DNA from: GCA-2693325 sp036343635
Lineage (GTDB): Bacteria; Latescibacterota; UBA2968; UBA8231
DNA length: 64,000 bases
Assembly: GCA_036343635.1 (NCBI GenBank)
Contig: JAYYVF010000076.1
Span: 129,783 to 193,782, forward strand
Direction of reading: 5' to 3'
Shown here piece by piece: positions 17,001 to 26,442 of this stretch. The notes under the pieces were generated by a model, which searched no databases, had not been told where the DNA came from, and was given only the letters and a program-made list of their open reading frames with translations. A program made the position numbers and the translations under genes. Every line of letters starts with the position of its first letter. Position 1 is the stretch's first letter.

Positions 17001-17600
17001 TTAAGGATCTAGCCTACCATTTTTAACAAGATTTTCTACAATGATTTGAACATTTTCATCTATGGTAGTGTTGTGTGTGTTTATTTTTATTTCAGGGTCT
17101 TTTGGTATATCGTACTTAGAGGAAATCCCGGTGAAATTTTTTATTTCACCGGATCTGGCCTTTGCATAGTGTCCCTTAGGATCCCGCTCTTCGCACACCT
17201 CGAGTGGTGTATTAAGATAGATTTCGATGAAGTCACCGTTGTCAAATATATCTCTTACTCGTTTTCGGTCTTGTTCACTTGGACTTACAAAACTCGCGAT
17301 GGTAATCACACCAGTATCACAAAATAAGGCTCCTACCTCACCAATACGCCGTATATTTTCTCGCCTGTCATCTAAGGAAAACCCTAGGTTGCTGTTAAGC
17401 CCTAGTCGAATATTGTCGCCGTCAAGGACATAGCATAATTTTTTTGTCGCAGTTAGAAATTTTTCTAATGCGTAAGCAATCGTACTTTTACCAGAGCCAG
17501 GAAGGCCTGTTAACCAAAGTAGGGTGCCTTTTTGTTTTAACATGGTTCTACGTTGCTGTTTAGCAACAAAGCCATGATGAGCTACTACATTATCGGGCAT
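17001..17600 (-). CDS. cysC: Adenylylsulfate kinase (APS kinase)
   Basis: A 199-residue APS kinase, full length for a single-domain enzyme. The P-loop GLPGSGKST spans residues 32-40. LDGDNIRLGLNSNLGFS follows, the APS-binding region, then DRRENIRRIGEV and the CEERDPKGHY(A)KAR segment. It phosphorylates APS to PAPS, which feeds sulfate assimilation or sulfotransferases. The loop normally reading ISPYRxDR is VSPSEQDR, a small departure at a nucleotide-contact site. No sulfate adenylyltransferase gene is nearby, so a role in sulfated glycan or lipid synthesis is possible. Upstream on the same strand is pyrH. Confidence 0.93.
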   Translation of the reverse strand: MPDNVVAHHGFVAKQQRRTMLKQKGTLLWLTGLPGSGKSTIAYALEKFLTATKKLCYVLDGDNIRLGLNSNLGFSLDDRRENIRRIGEVGALFCDTGVITIASFVSPSEQDRKRVRDIFDNGDFIEIYLNTPLEVCEERDPKGHYAKARSGEIKNFTGISSKYDIPKDPEIKINTHNTTIDENVQIIVENLVKNGRLDP

Positions 17601-17668
17601 TTTTTAAGACTTTTTTTATATGCGGATGTTAAACATTAAAAATAAATTATTTATAAAAAAATACGAAA

Positions 17669-18406
17669 TTATTCTAAAACATCGGTGGTTTCAGTAATGG
17701 TAGTTCCAATATCATCATTGTCGCAAATTCGACTAATTGCGCCTTCTTCTGAAAAATCGAAGACGTGTATGGGAAGTTTATGATCACGAGCTAATAAGAC
17801 GGCGGATTGGTCTATTATTGTTAAATTATTTTGAATGATCGTGTTATAATGCATGCTTTTATATAATTTGGCATTACTGTTTTCTCTGGGATCCGAAGTA
17901 AAAACGCCTCTTGTTTTATTTTTTGCGAAAAGGAGGGCTTGAGACCTTGTTTCTATAGCTCTCTGTGCAGCAGTATAATCAGTTGTCACATATGGATTTC
18001 CAATTCCTGCTGCAAAAATTAGAATATATTTTTTTTCTAGATGATGTATGGAGCGCAATCGAATAAACGGTTCTGCAACGGTATTTATTGGAATTGAGCT
18101 CATAACCCGTACTTCAAGATTCTTTCCGCCTTTTGCCGTAAGAACTCCCCGCATCATTAAACAGTTAATGACAGTACCCATCATACCGATATTATCAGCC
18201 TCGGCTCGTTCAATACCCCATTTTTCAGCTAGTGTTCCACGAAAAATATTGCCACCACCAATAACAATAGAAATTTCTACACCACTATTATGTAACGTTA
18301 ATACCTGATCCGCGATATGTTCTAACGCTTCCGCATCAAAACCGCCGTCCTGATCCCCGGATATTGCTTCCCCACTAAGTTTTAAAAGTACACGGTTATA
18401 TCGCAT
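17669..18406 (-). CDS. pyrH: UMP kinase
   Basis: A 245-residue amino-acid-kinase-fold UMP kinase, normal length. It shows LLKLSGEA at the N terminus, VIGGGNIFRG (phosphate binding), DNIGMMGTVINCL, an AAGIGNPYVTTDYTAAQRAIE segment matching the UMP-binding consensus, and a C-terminal GT-ITE ending. It makes UDP from UMP for pyrimidine nucleotide and cell-wall precursor supply. The usual frr and tsf neighbours are absent; here it lies between purB and cysC with 31 bases after purB. Confidence 0.93.
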   Translation of the reverse strand: MRYNRVLLKLSGEAISGDQDGGFDAEALEHIADQVLTLHNSGVEISIVIGGGNIFRGTLAEKWGIERAEADNIGMMGTVINCLMMRGVLTAKGGKNLEVRVMSSIPINTVAEPFIRLRSIHHLEKKYILIFAAGIGNPYVTTDYTAAQRAIETRSQALLFAKNKTRGVFTSDPRENSNAKLYKSMHYNTIIQNNLTIIDQSAVLLARDHKLPIHVFDFSEEGAISRICDNDDIGTTITETTDVLE

Positions 18407-18437
18407 ATTTATTTGTATTCCATTACGGTTAGAGCGT

Positions 18438-19871
18438 TTAAATGAGGGAACCTTTTTTTATCTGTTTGGATGCAGGGAACATAGAGGTTAGTTGATTTAC
18501 GCGACCTACAAAGGATTGTACTTGGGATTTACTTTCCCCAGTTAGCGTGCGTGCCTCTTCTAAAACTGTATCTATTTCAGAGGCGGTTAGGGGTATTCTG
18601 CTGTCTTGGCCTAATCTTTCGGGAAGATCATTTTCAGCGGTACCTGTTTCTCTTAGTGTTAAGGCTGCGGCAATGGCATGCTCTTTTATAGCTTCATGAA
18701 CCGTTTCTCTTCCTGCGCCACGTTGAACGGATTCCATAAGAATAGTTGTTGATGCAAGAAAAGGCATGTACCTACGAAGATCCCGGTCGACAACGGCTGG
18801 ATAGACACCCATTTCGTCTAATACGTGAAGGGCTGTTTCTAGCATGCCATCAAAGGCGAAAAAACTGTCAGGAATAGAAAGCCGGCGAACGACCGAACAT
18901 GATACGTCCCCTTCAAACCACTGATCGCCAGTAAGACTTCCAATCATATGGACATAGCCACCCAGAATATTTTGGAGTCCATTTATTCGTTCTGTACTCC
19001 TCGTATTCATTTTGTGAGGCATCGCCGAAGATCCGACCTGTCCCTTGGAAAAACCTTCAGTCAACAATTCATTACCGGCCATAAGGCGCATGTTTTTTGC
19101 TAAATTTGCGAGTCCAGACCCTAGTTGAAATAGGGTACTAACAACTGAGTAGTCTAAGCTACGGGGATAAACTTGACCCACAGCCCCCAGTTCTTTTTGA
19201 AAGCCAAGATGATCTCGAATCTTTTCTTGAAGTAGATGCAGTTTTTTGGGGTCATTACCTAAAAGTGTTAATTGATCTAGCGAAGTACCAACGGCCCCTT
19301 TAAGGCCCCGAAGCGGATAGTTACTAATCAGATGATCCAAATTTTCGTGTGCAACGAGCATTTCTTCGCCAAACATGGAAAGTCGTTTACCAAGGGTTGT
19401 TGGTTGGGCGGCTGCATAATGAGTTCGGCCGACAATTACAAGCTCTTTCCATTGATCGGAGCGTTCAGAAAGTATATTTAAACAGTGTATATATTTTAAT
19501 TGAATTAATTTTAGACTACGAAGAATTTGAAATTGCTCAACATTGTCTGTTAAATCTCTACTAGTTAGTCCCTTATGTATGTCTTGGTAACCAGCTAGAG
19601 AGCAGAATTCTTCAATGCGGGCTTTAACGTCATGGCGTAGTACGACTTCACGTTGTGCGATGGAAGAGAGATCTATGGATTCAAGTACGCTTTCATACGC
19701 TGAAATAGATTCATCAGAGATCTGTAACCCGAGATCACGCTGAGCTTTCAGCACGGCAATCCAAAACTCGCGTTCAAGCTTGATTTTCCCAGTCTCGGAC
19801 CAAACGTCACAAATTGTTTTACTCGCGTAACGTTGGGCAAGAATGTTTTGTATAATTGGCTTTGGTGACAT
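18438..19871 (-). CDS. purB: Adenylosuccinate lyase
   Basis: A fumarate-lyase superfamily enzyme of about 477 residues. It shows the HDVKARIEEF and GLTSRDLTDN active-site segments, the TRTHYAAAQPTT-like region (GRTHYAAAQPTT here) and the signature GSSAMPHKMNTRSTER with the catalytic flexible loop. It cleaves adenylosuccinate and SAICAR in purine synthesis. I place the start at the ATG ending at 19871 (MSPKPIIQ...). The frame stays open to a TTG ending at 19901, but the extra ten residues are hydrophobic and unlike the family. Same strand as pyrH, 31 bases apart. Confidence 0.93.
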   Translation of the reverse strand: MSPKPIIQNILAQRYASKTICDVWSETGKIKLEREFWIAVLKAQRDLGLQISDESISAYESVLESIDLSSIAQREVVLRHDVKARIEEFCSLAGYQDIHKGLTSRDLTDNVEQFQILRSLKLIQLKYIHCLNILSERSDQWKELVIVGRTHYAAAQPTTLGKRLSMFGEEMLVAHENLDHLISNYPLRGLKGAVGTSLDQLTLLGNDPKKLHLLQEKIRDHLGFQKELGAVGQVYPRSLDYSVVSTLFQLGSGLANLAKNMRLMAGNELLTEGFSKGQVGSSAMPHKMNTRSTERINGLQNILGGYVHMIGSLTGDQWFEGDVSCSVVRRLSIPDSFFAFDGMLETALHVLDEMGVYPAVVDRDLRRYMPFLASTTILMESVQRGAGRETVHEAIKEHAIAAALTLRETGTAENDLPERLGQDSRIPLTASEIDTVLEEARTLTGESKSQVQSFVGRVNQLTSMFPASKQIKKGSLI

Positions 19872-20007
19872 TATAATTATAGGTATGAAGAATGGTATCA
19901 AGTAAAAGTGGTTTTAATAAAATAATGATTTTTATATTGTTTGGCCAGATTATAGGTGCGTATAAAGATAATTATGTAAACTACATTCGGGAATTCCAAC
20001 ATCGCTT

Positions 20008-21390
20008 TCATACCAATCCCAATACTAACCAATAAACAATAGCCGCCGGATACAGCAAAAAGGCAGAAACAAAAGAAACAATACCAAGAATCTTTAAAAA
20101 AATGTCTTTGGGCAGATCTCCAGAACTATATGCTAACATCAGTGGGGCGGCTTGATAGGGGAGAAACACTATTGAGGTTCCCAGGGAGAGTGCCATCATA
20201 GTAGAATAAGGCTCCAATCCGATGCTTGGAGCCAATTCTACAAAAATTGGAACCAGCAATGCTGCAACTGCAGCCACGTCCATAAAAAGACTAAGTGGAA
20301 CCGGGGATAATGCAGTAACGAAATACCGTAACGGTAATGAAAAATCAGTTGAATCGAAAATTTCAACGACGAATGATTTGTAATAATACACTAAACCACT
20401 TGTTTCAATTGCATCTCCCAAAGCAAAGAGGGCGACTACATAAAAAAGAAAACCAAAATTAACCTTTATAATTGATTTAATTGGTAATGGGCCAATAGGC
20501 CGGCTGAAAATGGCTAGTATGGTGAGTAGACACACTTGCAAGGGACTATAATTGTGGATTGAATCCGTAAATAAACCTACTACAAAACCAGTAATTATTG
20601 CCATAATCCAATATTGTTTTCTATCAAATTTAGTTTTTTTTAGATTCCCATTTTTCTTTAATACCCCAAACTTTCCAGAATAGATTATCGAAATTATCAT
20701 CGCGGAAGTTATAACCCTAAACAAAGATGCTGATGGAAACATCCAAAGAAACCAATTTGACCACGTAACGGGTATATTAGTCACTTCAGTATATAATCCC
20801 GCAGCAATCATATTAGGAACTGCTCCAGTTAAAATTCCGAATCCTCCTACAACAGTGCTCAAGGTTAATGACAATAAAATGACCTTTTGCAATTCACATT
20901 TCTGATGTTCACCGTATTGAGCTGCAATCGCCTTCCCTAAAGGGAGAAGGATGATTACTCTAACCAAACCAGACGGGACTATGATTGCAGTTAAGAGTCC
21001 CAATAAATGCATTTGAAGCACTAAACCTATGATGCTTTTTGACAATAAATTTGCAATATTCAAAGCAAATAAGTTGGCTATTTTTGACTCTATCAAGGAA
21101 ATGCTTATAGCCATACCGGCTATTATTAACCAAGGAGTGTCGCTAGAAAAGGTTAATAGAACATCTTCAAAATCCGTTAATTCGGTAAATAGAAACCCTG
21201 CAATGAGGAGAAAGGAAGTTTCTTCTAATTTTATAGGTTGAAAAAGCCAAAATATTATCGCAAAGCCCATTAAACCACAGATGTACTGTACTTTTATAGG
21301 AACTAATGAAAAAGGGGCCGTAAGTCCTATTATCAAAAATGAAAAACCTAGAATACAATCCGATCTCAAATAAAATCCTTTTGATCGCAT
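20008..21390 (-). CDS. DASS/SLC13-family anion transporter
   Basis: A 460-residue polytopic protein with about eleven to twelve helices. It shows the DASS pattern: an N-terminal half with SSDTPWLIIAGMAIS, a GILTGAVPNMIAAGL segment matching the sodium/anion-site hairpin, and the repeated C-terminal hairpin near LSPVPLSLFMDVAAVAALLVP. Family members carry sulfate or di/tricarboxylates with Na+; the substrate cannot be assigned. Its start codon directly abuts the stop of the transglycosylase gene (no spacer), so they are likely one operon. The end at 20008 is followed by 136 bases without a gene. Confidence 0.8.
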   Translation of the reverse strand: MRSKGFYLRSDCILGFSFLIIGLTAPFSLVPIKVQYICGLMGFAIIFWLFQPIKLEETSFLLIAGFLFTELTDFEDVLLTFSSDTPWLIIAGMAISISLIESKIANLFALNIANLLSKSIIGLVLQMHLLGLLTAIIVPSGLVRVIILLPLGKAIAAQYGEHQKCELQKVILLSLTLSTVVGGFGILTGAVPNMIAAGLYTEVTNIPVTWSNWFLWMFPSASLFRVITSAMIISIIYSGKFGVLKKNGNLKKTKFDRKQYWIMAIITGFVVGLFTDSIHNYSPLQVCLLTILAIFSRPIGPLPIKSIIKVNFGFLFYVVALFALGDAIETSGLVYYYKSFVVEIFDSTDFSLPLRYFVTALSPVPLSLFMDVAAVAALLVPIFVELAPSIGLEPYSTMMALSLGTSIVFLPYQAAPLMLAYSSGDLPKDIFLKILGIVSFVSAFLLYPAAIVYWLVLGLV

Positions 21391-22356
21391 TTATCTATAT
21401 TTTATTCTGTTTAATAATGTTCCTACGGTTAAAGCAAAGTAGTGGGATCTATTCCATTTCATTATGACATCAAAATTTGGATAGACTAAATAAACGCGTC
21501 CGCCTGATTTTTCAGGTCTTAATAATCGGGCCTCAAGTTGTACGTCTGGAAGCAGATCACCGTTAATTCTTCTGATTCCTATTTTCTCCCACTCTTTTAA
21601 TGATTGTTTCGTTTTGCCATCCAGTAAGTTAGCTTCTATTTTACCGAAGAAACTAACAGGCCGGCCCCAAATAAATGATTTATTCCAACCTAATGCTCTT
21701 ATGAAATTAGCAATAGATGCTAAGGCATCGCTTGTACTATGTTTAAGATCTATAATTCCGTTTTGATCGTAATCTACACCGTAATTACGTGCATTCCACG
21801 GCATAAATTGGCACTGACCGATAGCACCCGCCCATGAACCTGTAAATTCATCGGTTGTATAATTACCCTCATCGAATAAAACGATAGCCTCTATTAATTC
21901 CCTACGAAAATATTCTCCACGTCGGCCAGCTGCTAATGAAGTAAGGGACGTAATAAGATTGAAATTTCCTTGAAATCTTCCAAAATCACTTTCGAGACCC
22001 CAAAGTGATACAATTAATTCTTTAGGTACATTAAATTCAGATTCTATAGAATTAAGCAGTGTATCATGTTTTTCTAACATTTGCCTGGCATAATGAATTT
22101 TAGAATTGGTGATTCGTTTTTCTAAATACGATGTTAGGTCATGAGTAAATTCAGGCTGAGCTTGATCAAATGAATTAACACGTGTATCGAATTTTAAGAA
22201 TGGCTTAAGAGTTAGCCAGGTAGCCTCGCTAATACCCTGTTTGTTCACATCGACCAGGAGTGAGTCGATCCAACCACGGGATGGGATAGATTCGCTAAAA
22301 GAAGGTTTAACCAGACTAAATAACGCCCACACCACTACAGCGCTTCTATATTTCAA
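21391..22356 (-). CDS. MltB-type lytic transglycosylase
   Basis: A 321-residue secreted peptidoglycan transglycosylase (SLT_2/GH103). Residues 1-21 form a signal peptide. The catalytic Glu is in LWGLESDFGRF (about residue 124), with the family motifs RRGEYFRREL, GSWAGAIGQCQFMPW and a calcium-loop-like VDYDQNGIIDL. It cleaves glycan strands to 1,6-anhydro products in the periplasm. The C-terminal peptidoglycan-binding domain is missing, which is usual for short forms. No lipobox is seen, so it is probably soluble. Directly followed by the anion transporter gene. Confidence 0.9.
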   Translation of the reverse strand: MKYRSAVVVWALFSLVKPSFSESIPSRGWIDSLLVDVNKQGISEATWLTLKPFLKFDTRVNSFDQAQPEFTHDLTSYLEKRITNSKIHYARQMLEKHDTLLNSIESEFNVPKELIVSLWGLESDFGRFQGNFNLITSLTSLAAGRRGEYFRRELIEAIVLFDEGNYTTDEFTGSWAGAIGQCQFMPWNARNYGVDYDQNGIIDLKHSTSDALASIANFIRALGWNKSFIWGRPVSFFGKIEANLLDGKTKQSLKEWEKIGIRRINGDLLPDVQLEARLLRPEKSGGRVYLVYPNFDVIMKWNRSHYFALTVGTLLNRIKYR

Positions 22357-22416
22357 TAGACCCCACCTAAAAGTTCTTGCAAAAAAAATTTTATAGTCTC
22401 AGTAGCAATATTAAAG

Positions 22417-23625
22417 TTACGGGCGAACCATCGATCCATCTGCACGCCTATCCTCGGCCGCATAGTGAACCCCTTCATTTTTTAGGAGTTTTTTAGCCTT
22501 GCTTTCATCAATGTCAATACCCAGACCCGGTAAATCGTTCGCATACAAGTAACCACCCTCAAGCACTGCGTGGCCCGGAAAAACATCTAATTCTTCACTA
22601 GTAAAATGATTTTCCTCCTGGATACCAAAACTGCTGGAGGCGAGATCCAAATGCATTGCAGCTGCTTGATTAATCGGGTCATTATCCCCGCCTTCCTGCC
22701 ATGCCGTATTAACCCCAAAAAATTCACATAAATGAGCAATCTTTTGACAGGGTGTAATTCCCCCAGCCTTAGAAATTCGTACACGAATAAAATCGATAAG
22801 CCGTTCCGTAATAAGTGGAACGTATTCCTGTGGATTTACAAAAAGTTCACCCATAGCCTGTGGAGTAGTACATTGCTCACGAATGTGTCTAAACCAGGCA
22901 ATATTTTCAGGAGACAGTACATCTTCCAGGAAAAACAGCCTATGAGGTTCCAAACGCTTAGCTAACGTAACAGCATTATGGGGCTTTAAATGTTCATGTA
23001 CATCGTGGGTTAATTTGGGGCCAAATCCTAATCTTTTACGTAAAGTGTCAAACATTTCGGGAATATTTTCTATGTAGGCTTCGTCATCAAAATAATGTTT
23101 GTTTCCCCAAGAGTTTTTTGGCATGGAAATTTCTTTCTCAGCCCTAAAACCTCCGCCTCCATACCCTCCAAATTGGCAACGAATAACTTCGTAACCCTCA
23201 TCAATGTAACGGTTGATATCGTCAATAAGAGATTCGATGTCGCCTCCACCTGCATGGGCATAACAGGGTACAGCGCTTCTGCACGGCCCTCCCAATATTT
23301 GATAGAGTGGGAGATTAGCCTCTTTGCCTTTAATATCCCAGAGGGCCATGTCAATACCACCCAGTGCGGTATTTAATATGGATCCATTACGCCAATAAGC
23401 ACTGGTATAGGTACTCTGCCAAATATCCTCTATATTAGCAACATCACGACCCACAAGGCGGGGTCCAATAACCTCTTCAATAACTGTTGCAATTGCGGAA
23501 GAATGATGGACATCGCTGGCTGACCCAATACCGTAGAGCCCTGGTTGATCAGTTAAAATCTTTATCCCAAGCCAAATGCCATTTGCACGGGTACGAATTG
23601 TTTTTATCTCTTTAATTTTTGCCAC
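22417..23625 (-). CDS. Enolase-superfamily dehydratase, ManD-like (acid-sugar dehydratase)
   Basis: A 402-residue mandelate racemase/muconate lactonizing family protein, closest by eye to the D-mannonate dehydratase subgroup. Metal-ligand segments are HDVHEHL, FFLEDVLSPEN and MGELFVNPQE; the LNTALGGIDMALWDIKGK segment and the RADGSMVRP tail fit the subgroup. The loop carrying the second-sphere catalytic His (SHGPSD in ManD) reads WQEGGDND, so it may act on another sugar acid. It precedes the TRAP transporter genes on the same strand in the opposite order (transporter upstream), pointing to uptake and dehydration of an acid sugar. An ATG start is used. Confidence 0.85.
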   Translation of the reverse strand: MAKIKEIKTIRTRANGIWLGIKILTDQPGLYGIGSASDVHHSSAIATVIEEVIGPRLVGRDVANIEDIWQSTYTSAYWRNGSILNTALGGIDMALWDIKGKEANLPLYQILGGPCRSAVPCYAHAGGGDIESLIDDINRYIDEGYEVIRCQFGGYGGGGFRAEKEISMPKNSWGNKHYFDDEAYIENIPEMFDTLRKRLGFGPKLTHDVHEHLKPHNAVTLAKRLEPHRLFFLEDVLSPENIAWFRHIREQCTTPQAMGELFVNPQEYVPLITERLIDFIRVRISKAGGITPCQKIAHLCEFFGVNTAWQEGGDNDPINQAAAMHLDLASSSFGIQEENHFTSEELDVFPGHAVLEGGYLYANDLPGLGIDIDESKAKKLLKNEGVHYAAEDRRADGSMVRP

Positions 23626-23699
23626 TTTAGTAATCCCTGTTAGGTTTCAATATTAATGTTTTATTTTTAACTAAATTTTTTAGTATCAAAAAGTAAAGT

Positions 23700-24962
23700 T
23701 CATTTAGCGATGAAAACTAGACTTATCGCAGGAACGTAAGTAACTATAAGTAGACAAATAAATAGAATACCAAGAAATGGCAGGGATGCTCTGTAGAGTT
23801 CAATAATAGGACGTCCAAATCGTATACTTGAAATGAACAGATTGAGACCGACCGGCGGGGTTGAGTAGCCTATTTCCAAATTTGTCATAAAGATTATCCC
23901 GAGATGAACCGGATGTATACCATATGATTGGGCGACTGGAAGTATAAGGGGAACAACTAATATCAGAGCTGAAAACATATCAATCATACAACCTACGACT
24001 ATAAGGAAAATATTTAGAGCAAGAAGGAACATCCACTTATTGTTTATGTGTTCACGAATAAAATTTAAAAGTTGATTGGGAACCTCTTGGTCGACAAGGA
24101 AATTTGTATACGCAACAGCGGATGCTAAAATCACAAATATTGCACCAAAAAGAACCATACTTTCAACACATATTTTAGGGAAGAGGGATAATTTAACTTC
24201 TCGATGTATAATAGTGGTTAAGACAAATACATAAACAACGCATAAGGCTGCAGCTTCACTTATAGCAATGTATCCTCCCCAAATAGCTACAAAAAGAAAA
24301 ATTGGTAGGAAGATTTCACCGAGACTGCTTCGAAACTCTCTCCATATATTTGATATGTTTGTTTGCACAGGTTTCGGAGGGGAGGATCCTTTCCTAATAA
24401 CATAGATAGATCCGTATAAACCTAACGCGAGCATTAGAAGAGTTCCCGGTATTATACCTGCGATAAATAACTGATCGATAGGTGTTTCAGAAATAATCCC
24501 AAATAGAATAAGAGGTAGACTGGGTGGAAATAATAAACCGAGACTTCCCGAGGTTGTTAACAAACCTAAGGAAAAGGATTGTCCATAATTATCCTTTAAC
24601 AACGCAGGAAATAAAAGGCCACCCATCGCGACTATTGTCATTCCAGACGCTCCGGTAAGTGCTGTAAAAAGAGCGCAAATGACTATAGAAACAATTGCAA
24701 GTCCGCCCGGTAGCCAACCAAACAGAACCTTCGTAAAAGAAACGATACGATTGGGGGCTTTACTATTTGCTAAAAGAAAGCCAGAAAAACAGAACAGTGG
24801 GAGTGCTGAAAGAGATGGCATTTCTGCAAGTCGGTACATTTCAATGAAAATAACCGTAAGATCAATATCAACCGAGTAAAATTGGTATAGTGCTATACCA
24901 CATATAACGATAAACAGTGGTGTACCGACGGCAGAAAGAATTGCGGTTATAATAAATGTCAT
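23700..24962 (-). CDS. TRAP transporter large permease (DctM/TatM-like)
   Basis: A 420-residue membrane protein with about twelve helices, the TRAP large-subunit pattern: PLFCFSGFLLANSKAP, ALTGASGMTIVAMGGLLFPAL and a C-terminal half with MIDMFSALILVVPLILPV and NLEIGYSTPPVGLNLF. It couples Na+ flow to solute uptake together with the small permease and the periplasmic binding protein. It overlaps the small subunit gene by 4 bp (ATGA). Confidence 0.93.
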   Translation of the reverse strand: MTFIITAILSAVGTPLFIVICGIALYQFYSVDIDLTVIFIEMYRLAEMPSLSALPLFCFSGFLLANSKAPNRIVSFTKVLFGWLPGGLAIVSIVICALFTALTGASGMTIVAMGGLLFPALLKDNYGQSFSLGLLTTSGSLGLLFPPSLPLILFGIISETPIDQLFIAGIIPGTLLMLALGLYGSIYVIRKGSSPPKPVQTNISNIWREFRSSLGEIFLPIFLFVAIWGGYIAISEAAALCVVYVFVLTTIIHREVKLSLFPKICVESMVLFGAIFVILASAVAYTNFLVDQEVPNQLLNFIREHINNKWMFLLALNIFLIVVGCMIDMFSALILVVPLILPVAQSYGIHPVHLGIIFMTNLEIGYSTPPVGLNLFISSIRFGRPIIELYRASLPFLGILFICLLIVTYVPAISLVFIAK

Positions 24963-25423
24963 ATATCCTGAACCGCTTTAATGCTCTGAATTAAAAATCG
25001 TATGGTTAAAAACAAGAATACTATGGGGAAAATTAATTGGACACACCACGAAGGAAGAGAGGCAAATGCTATAACCCCGTAAAAATATTCATCTGCTACA
25101 AAGCGTACTGCGTGGTAAGTAAGCAAAGAGCACACGATAAATGAGATGGAGGGTCTAATTAATCCAATAACTTTTTTTACAGATTTTGTGGTAAAATGTC
25201 CAATTTCAATGCGCAGATTTTTATCCTCGCGAGCGGCAACAAGGGCACCCCACATCCCAGTCATTAAAACCAAATGTCGAATCAACGGGTCTACAAATGG
25301 GTATGATTGTTCAAAAATATTACGGATTATAATTTGGCCAGCAGAAAACAAAATGACCAATCCTATAAAAACGACAAGTAGGAAATTCTCAAGTGAATGT
25401 ACTATTTTCCAAATTTTGATCAT
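24959..25423 (-). CDS. TRAP transporter small permease (DctQ/TatQ-like)
   Basis: A 154-residue protein with four helices and the DctQ pattern, including the LVLMTGMWGALVAAREDKNL segment conserved in small subunits. It overlaps the large permease gene (4 bp) and the binding-protein gene (4 bp). Standard partner of the TRAP large subunit in the inner membrane. Confidence 0.9.
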   Translation of the reverse strand: MIKIWKIVHSLENFLLVVFIGLVILFSAGQIIIRNIFEQSYPFVDPLIRHLVLMTGMWGALVAAREDKNLRIEIGHFTTKSVKKVIGLIRPSISFIVCSLLTYHAVRFVADEYFYGVIAFASLPSWCVQLIFPIVFLFLTIRFLIQSIKAVQDI

Positions 25424-26442
25424 TCGAAATTTTTTCGATGATTCTCAAGATGTTTCTTTATTAATTTGTCTGCTTGTATCGATATGATCGAGCCAACCAA
25501 TTGTTTCTCTGTTTCCTTAACCCATTCTTTAAAAGTATTAATGTCTTGAACGCTCGCGTGCAATTGTTGTAACCCCTGTAATTTTAGAGCTTCTATGGAT
25601 TCAGCATTTTCTTTTCTCGTCTGCAACGAAAGTTTACGCATGTGACGAATAGCAATGTCTTTAAATATGTGCTTATGGTCATCACCCAAACGATCGAACA
25701 CACGTTTATCGACCAGAAACGCTCCCAAGGTATAATTTATTGGGAGTTCATTGAAAAAATTGACACGCGTAAACCACTGCAAGACGACTGCAGCAGCTGG
25801 GGAAGCGTATGCAACATCTACCAGGTTTGTCTCCAATCCCATCAAAACGTCAGGAATAGAAAGTGGTATAGAGTTAACGTTAGCCAAATCAAAAAGAGTT
25901 TCAGTGATTGGTTCATTTTCCATACGCCAAACTTTTGAACGCCGAATATCATCTATAGTGCGCACCGGATTTTTTGACAGTATATGCACAAAACCAATGT
26001 CGGTCCATCCAAGATGAATAAATCCTTTTTCCTCGTATTTCTTAAAAAAATAATCGTTCATTTCCTGAAGTACAAAATCTACTTCACCGTAATCGTTAAA
26101 TAGAAATGGCATTTGAATTCCAAGTATATCCGGTACGATACTACTAAAGCCCTGAGCCGCAAAACTTCCACCATGTAGCATCCCAATCCGCATTTTTCGG
26201 AGAACAACATCTTCATCTCCTTGTACTCCACCGGGGTAGATTTTTAATTTTACTTTACCTTGAGTTAATTCTCTTAATTCCGCATCAATTGCCCGCAAAG
26301 TAATCACCCAACTACTTCTATCTGGAGCCAACGTCGCTATCTTAATCGTTTCTCCAATTACTATTTTTGAAAGGGATAGAAAAAAGATGAAAATAGCCAA
26401 AAAACTATTGAAACGAGTTACTTTAAAAGAAATCATCAGCAT
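25420..26442 (-). CDS. TRAP transporter substrate-binding protein (DctP/TatP-like)
   Basis: A 340-residue periplasmic binding protein. Signal peptide in the first 30 residues; then IKIATLAPDRSSW, LKIYPGGVQGDEDVVLRKMR, and the selectivity segment VWRMENEPITETLF with the Arg that usually binds a carboxylate (KVWRM). The ligand is therefore probably a carboxylated compound. It overlaps the TatT gene by 20 bp, which supports a protein-dependent system where TatT and TatP act together as in Treponema pallidum TP0956/TP0957. Confidence 0.9.
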   Translation of the reverse strand: MLMISFKVTRFNSFLAIFIFFLSLSKIVIGETIKIATLAPDRSSWVITLRAIDAELRELTQGKVKLKIYPGGVQGDEDVVLRKMRIGMLHGGSFAAQGFSSIVPDILGIQMPFLFNDYGEVDFVLQEMNDYFFKKYEEKGFIHLGWTDIGFVHILSKNPVRTIDDIRRSKVWRMENEPITETLFDLANVNSIPLSIPDVLMGLETNLVDVAYASPAAAVVLQWFTRVNFFNELPINYTLGAFLVDKRVFDRLGDDHKHIFKDIAIRHMRKLSLQTRKENAESIEALKLQGLQQLHASVQDINTFKEWVKETEKQLVGSIISIQADKLIKKHLENHRKNFE

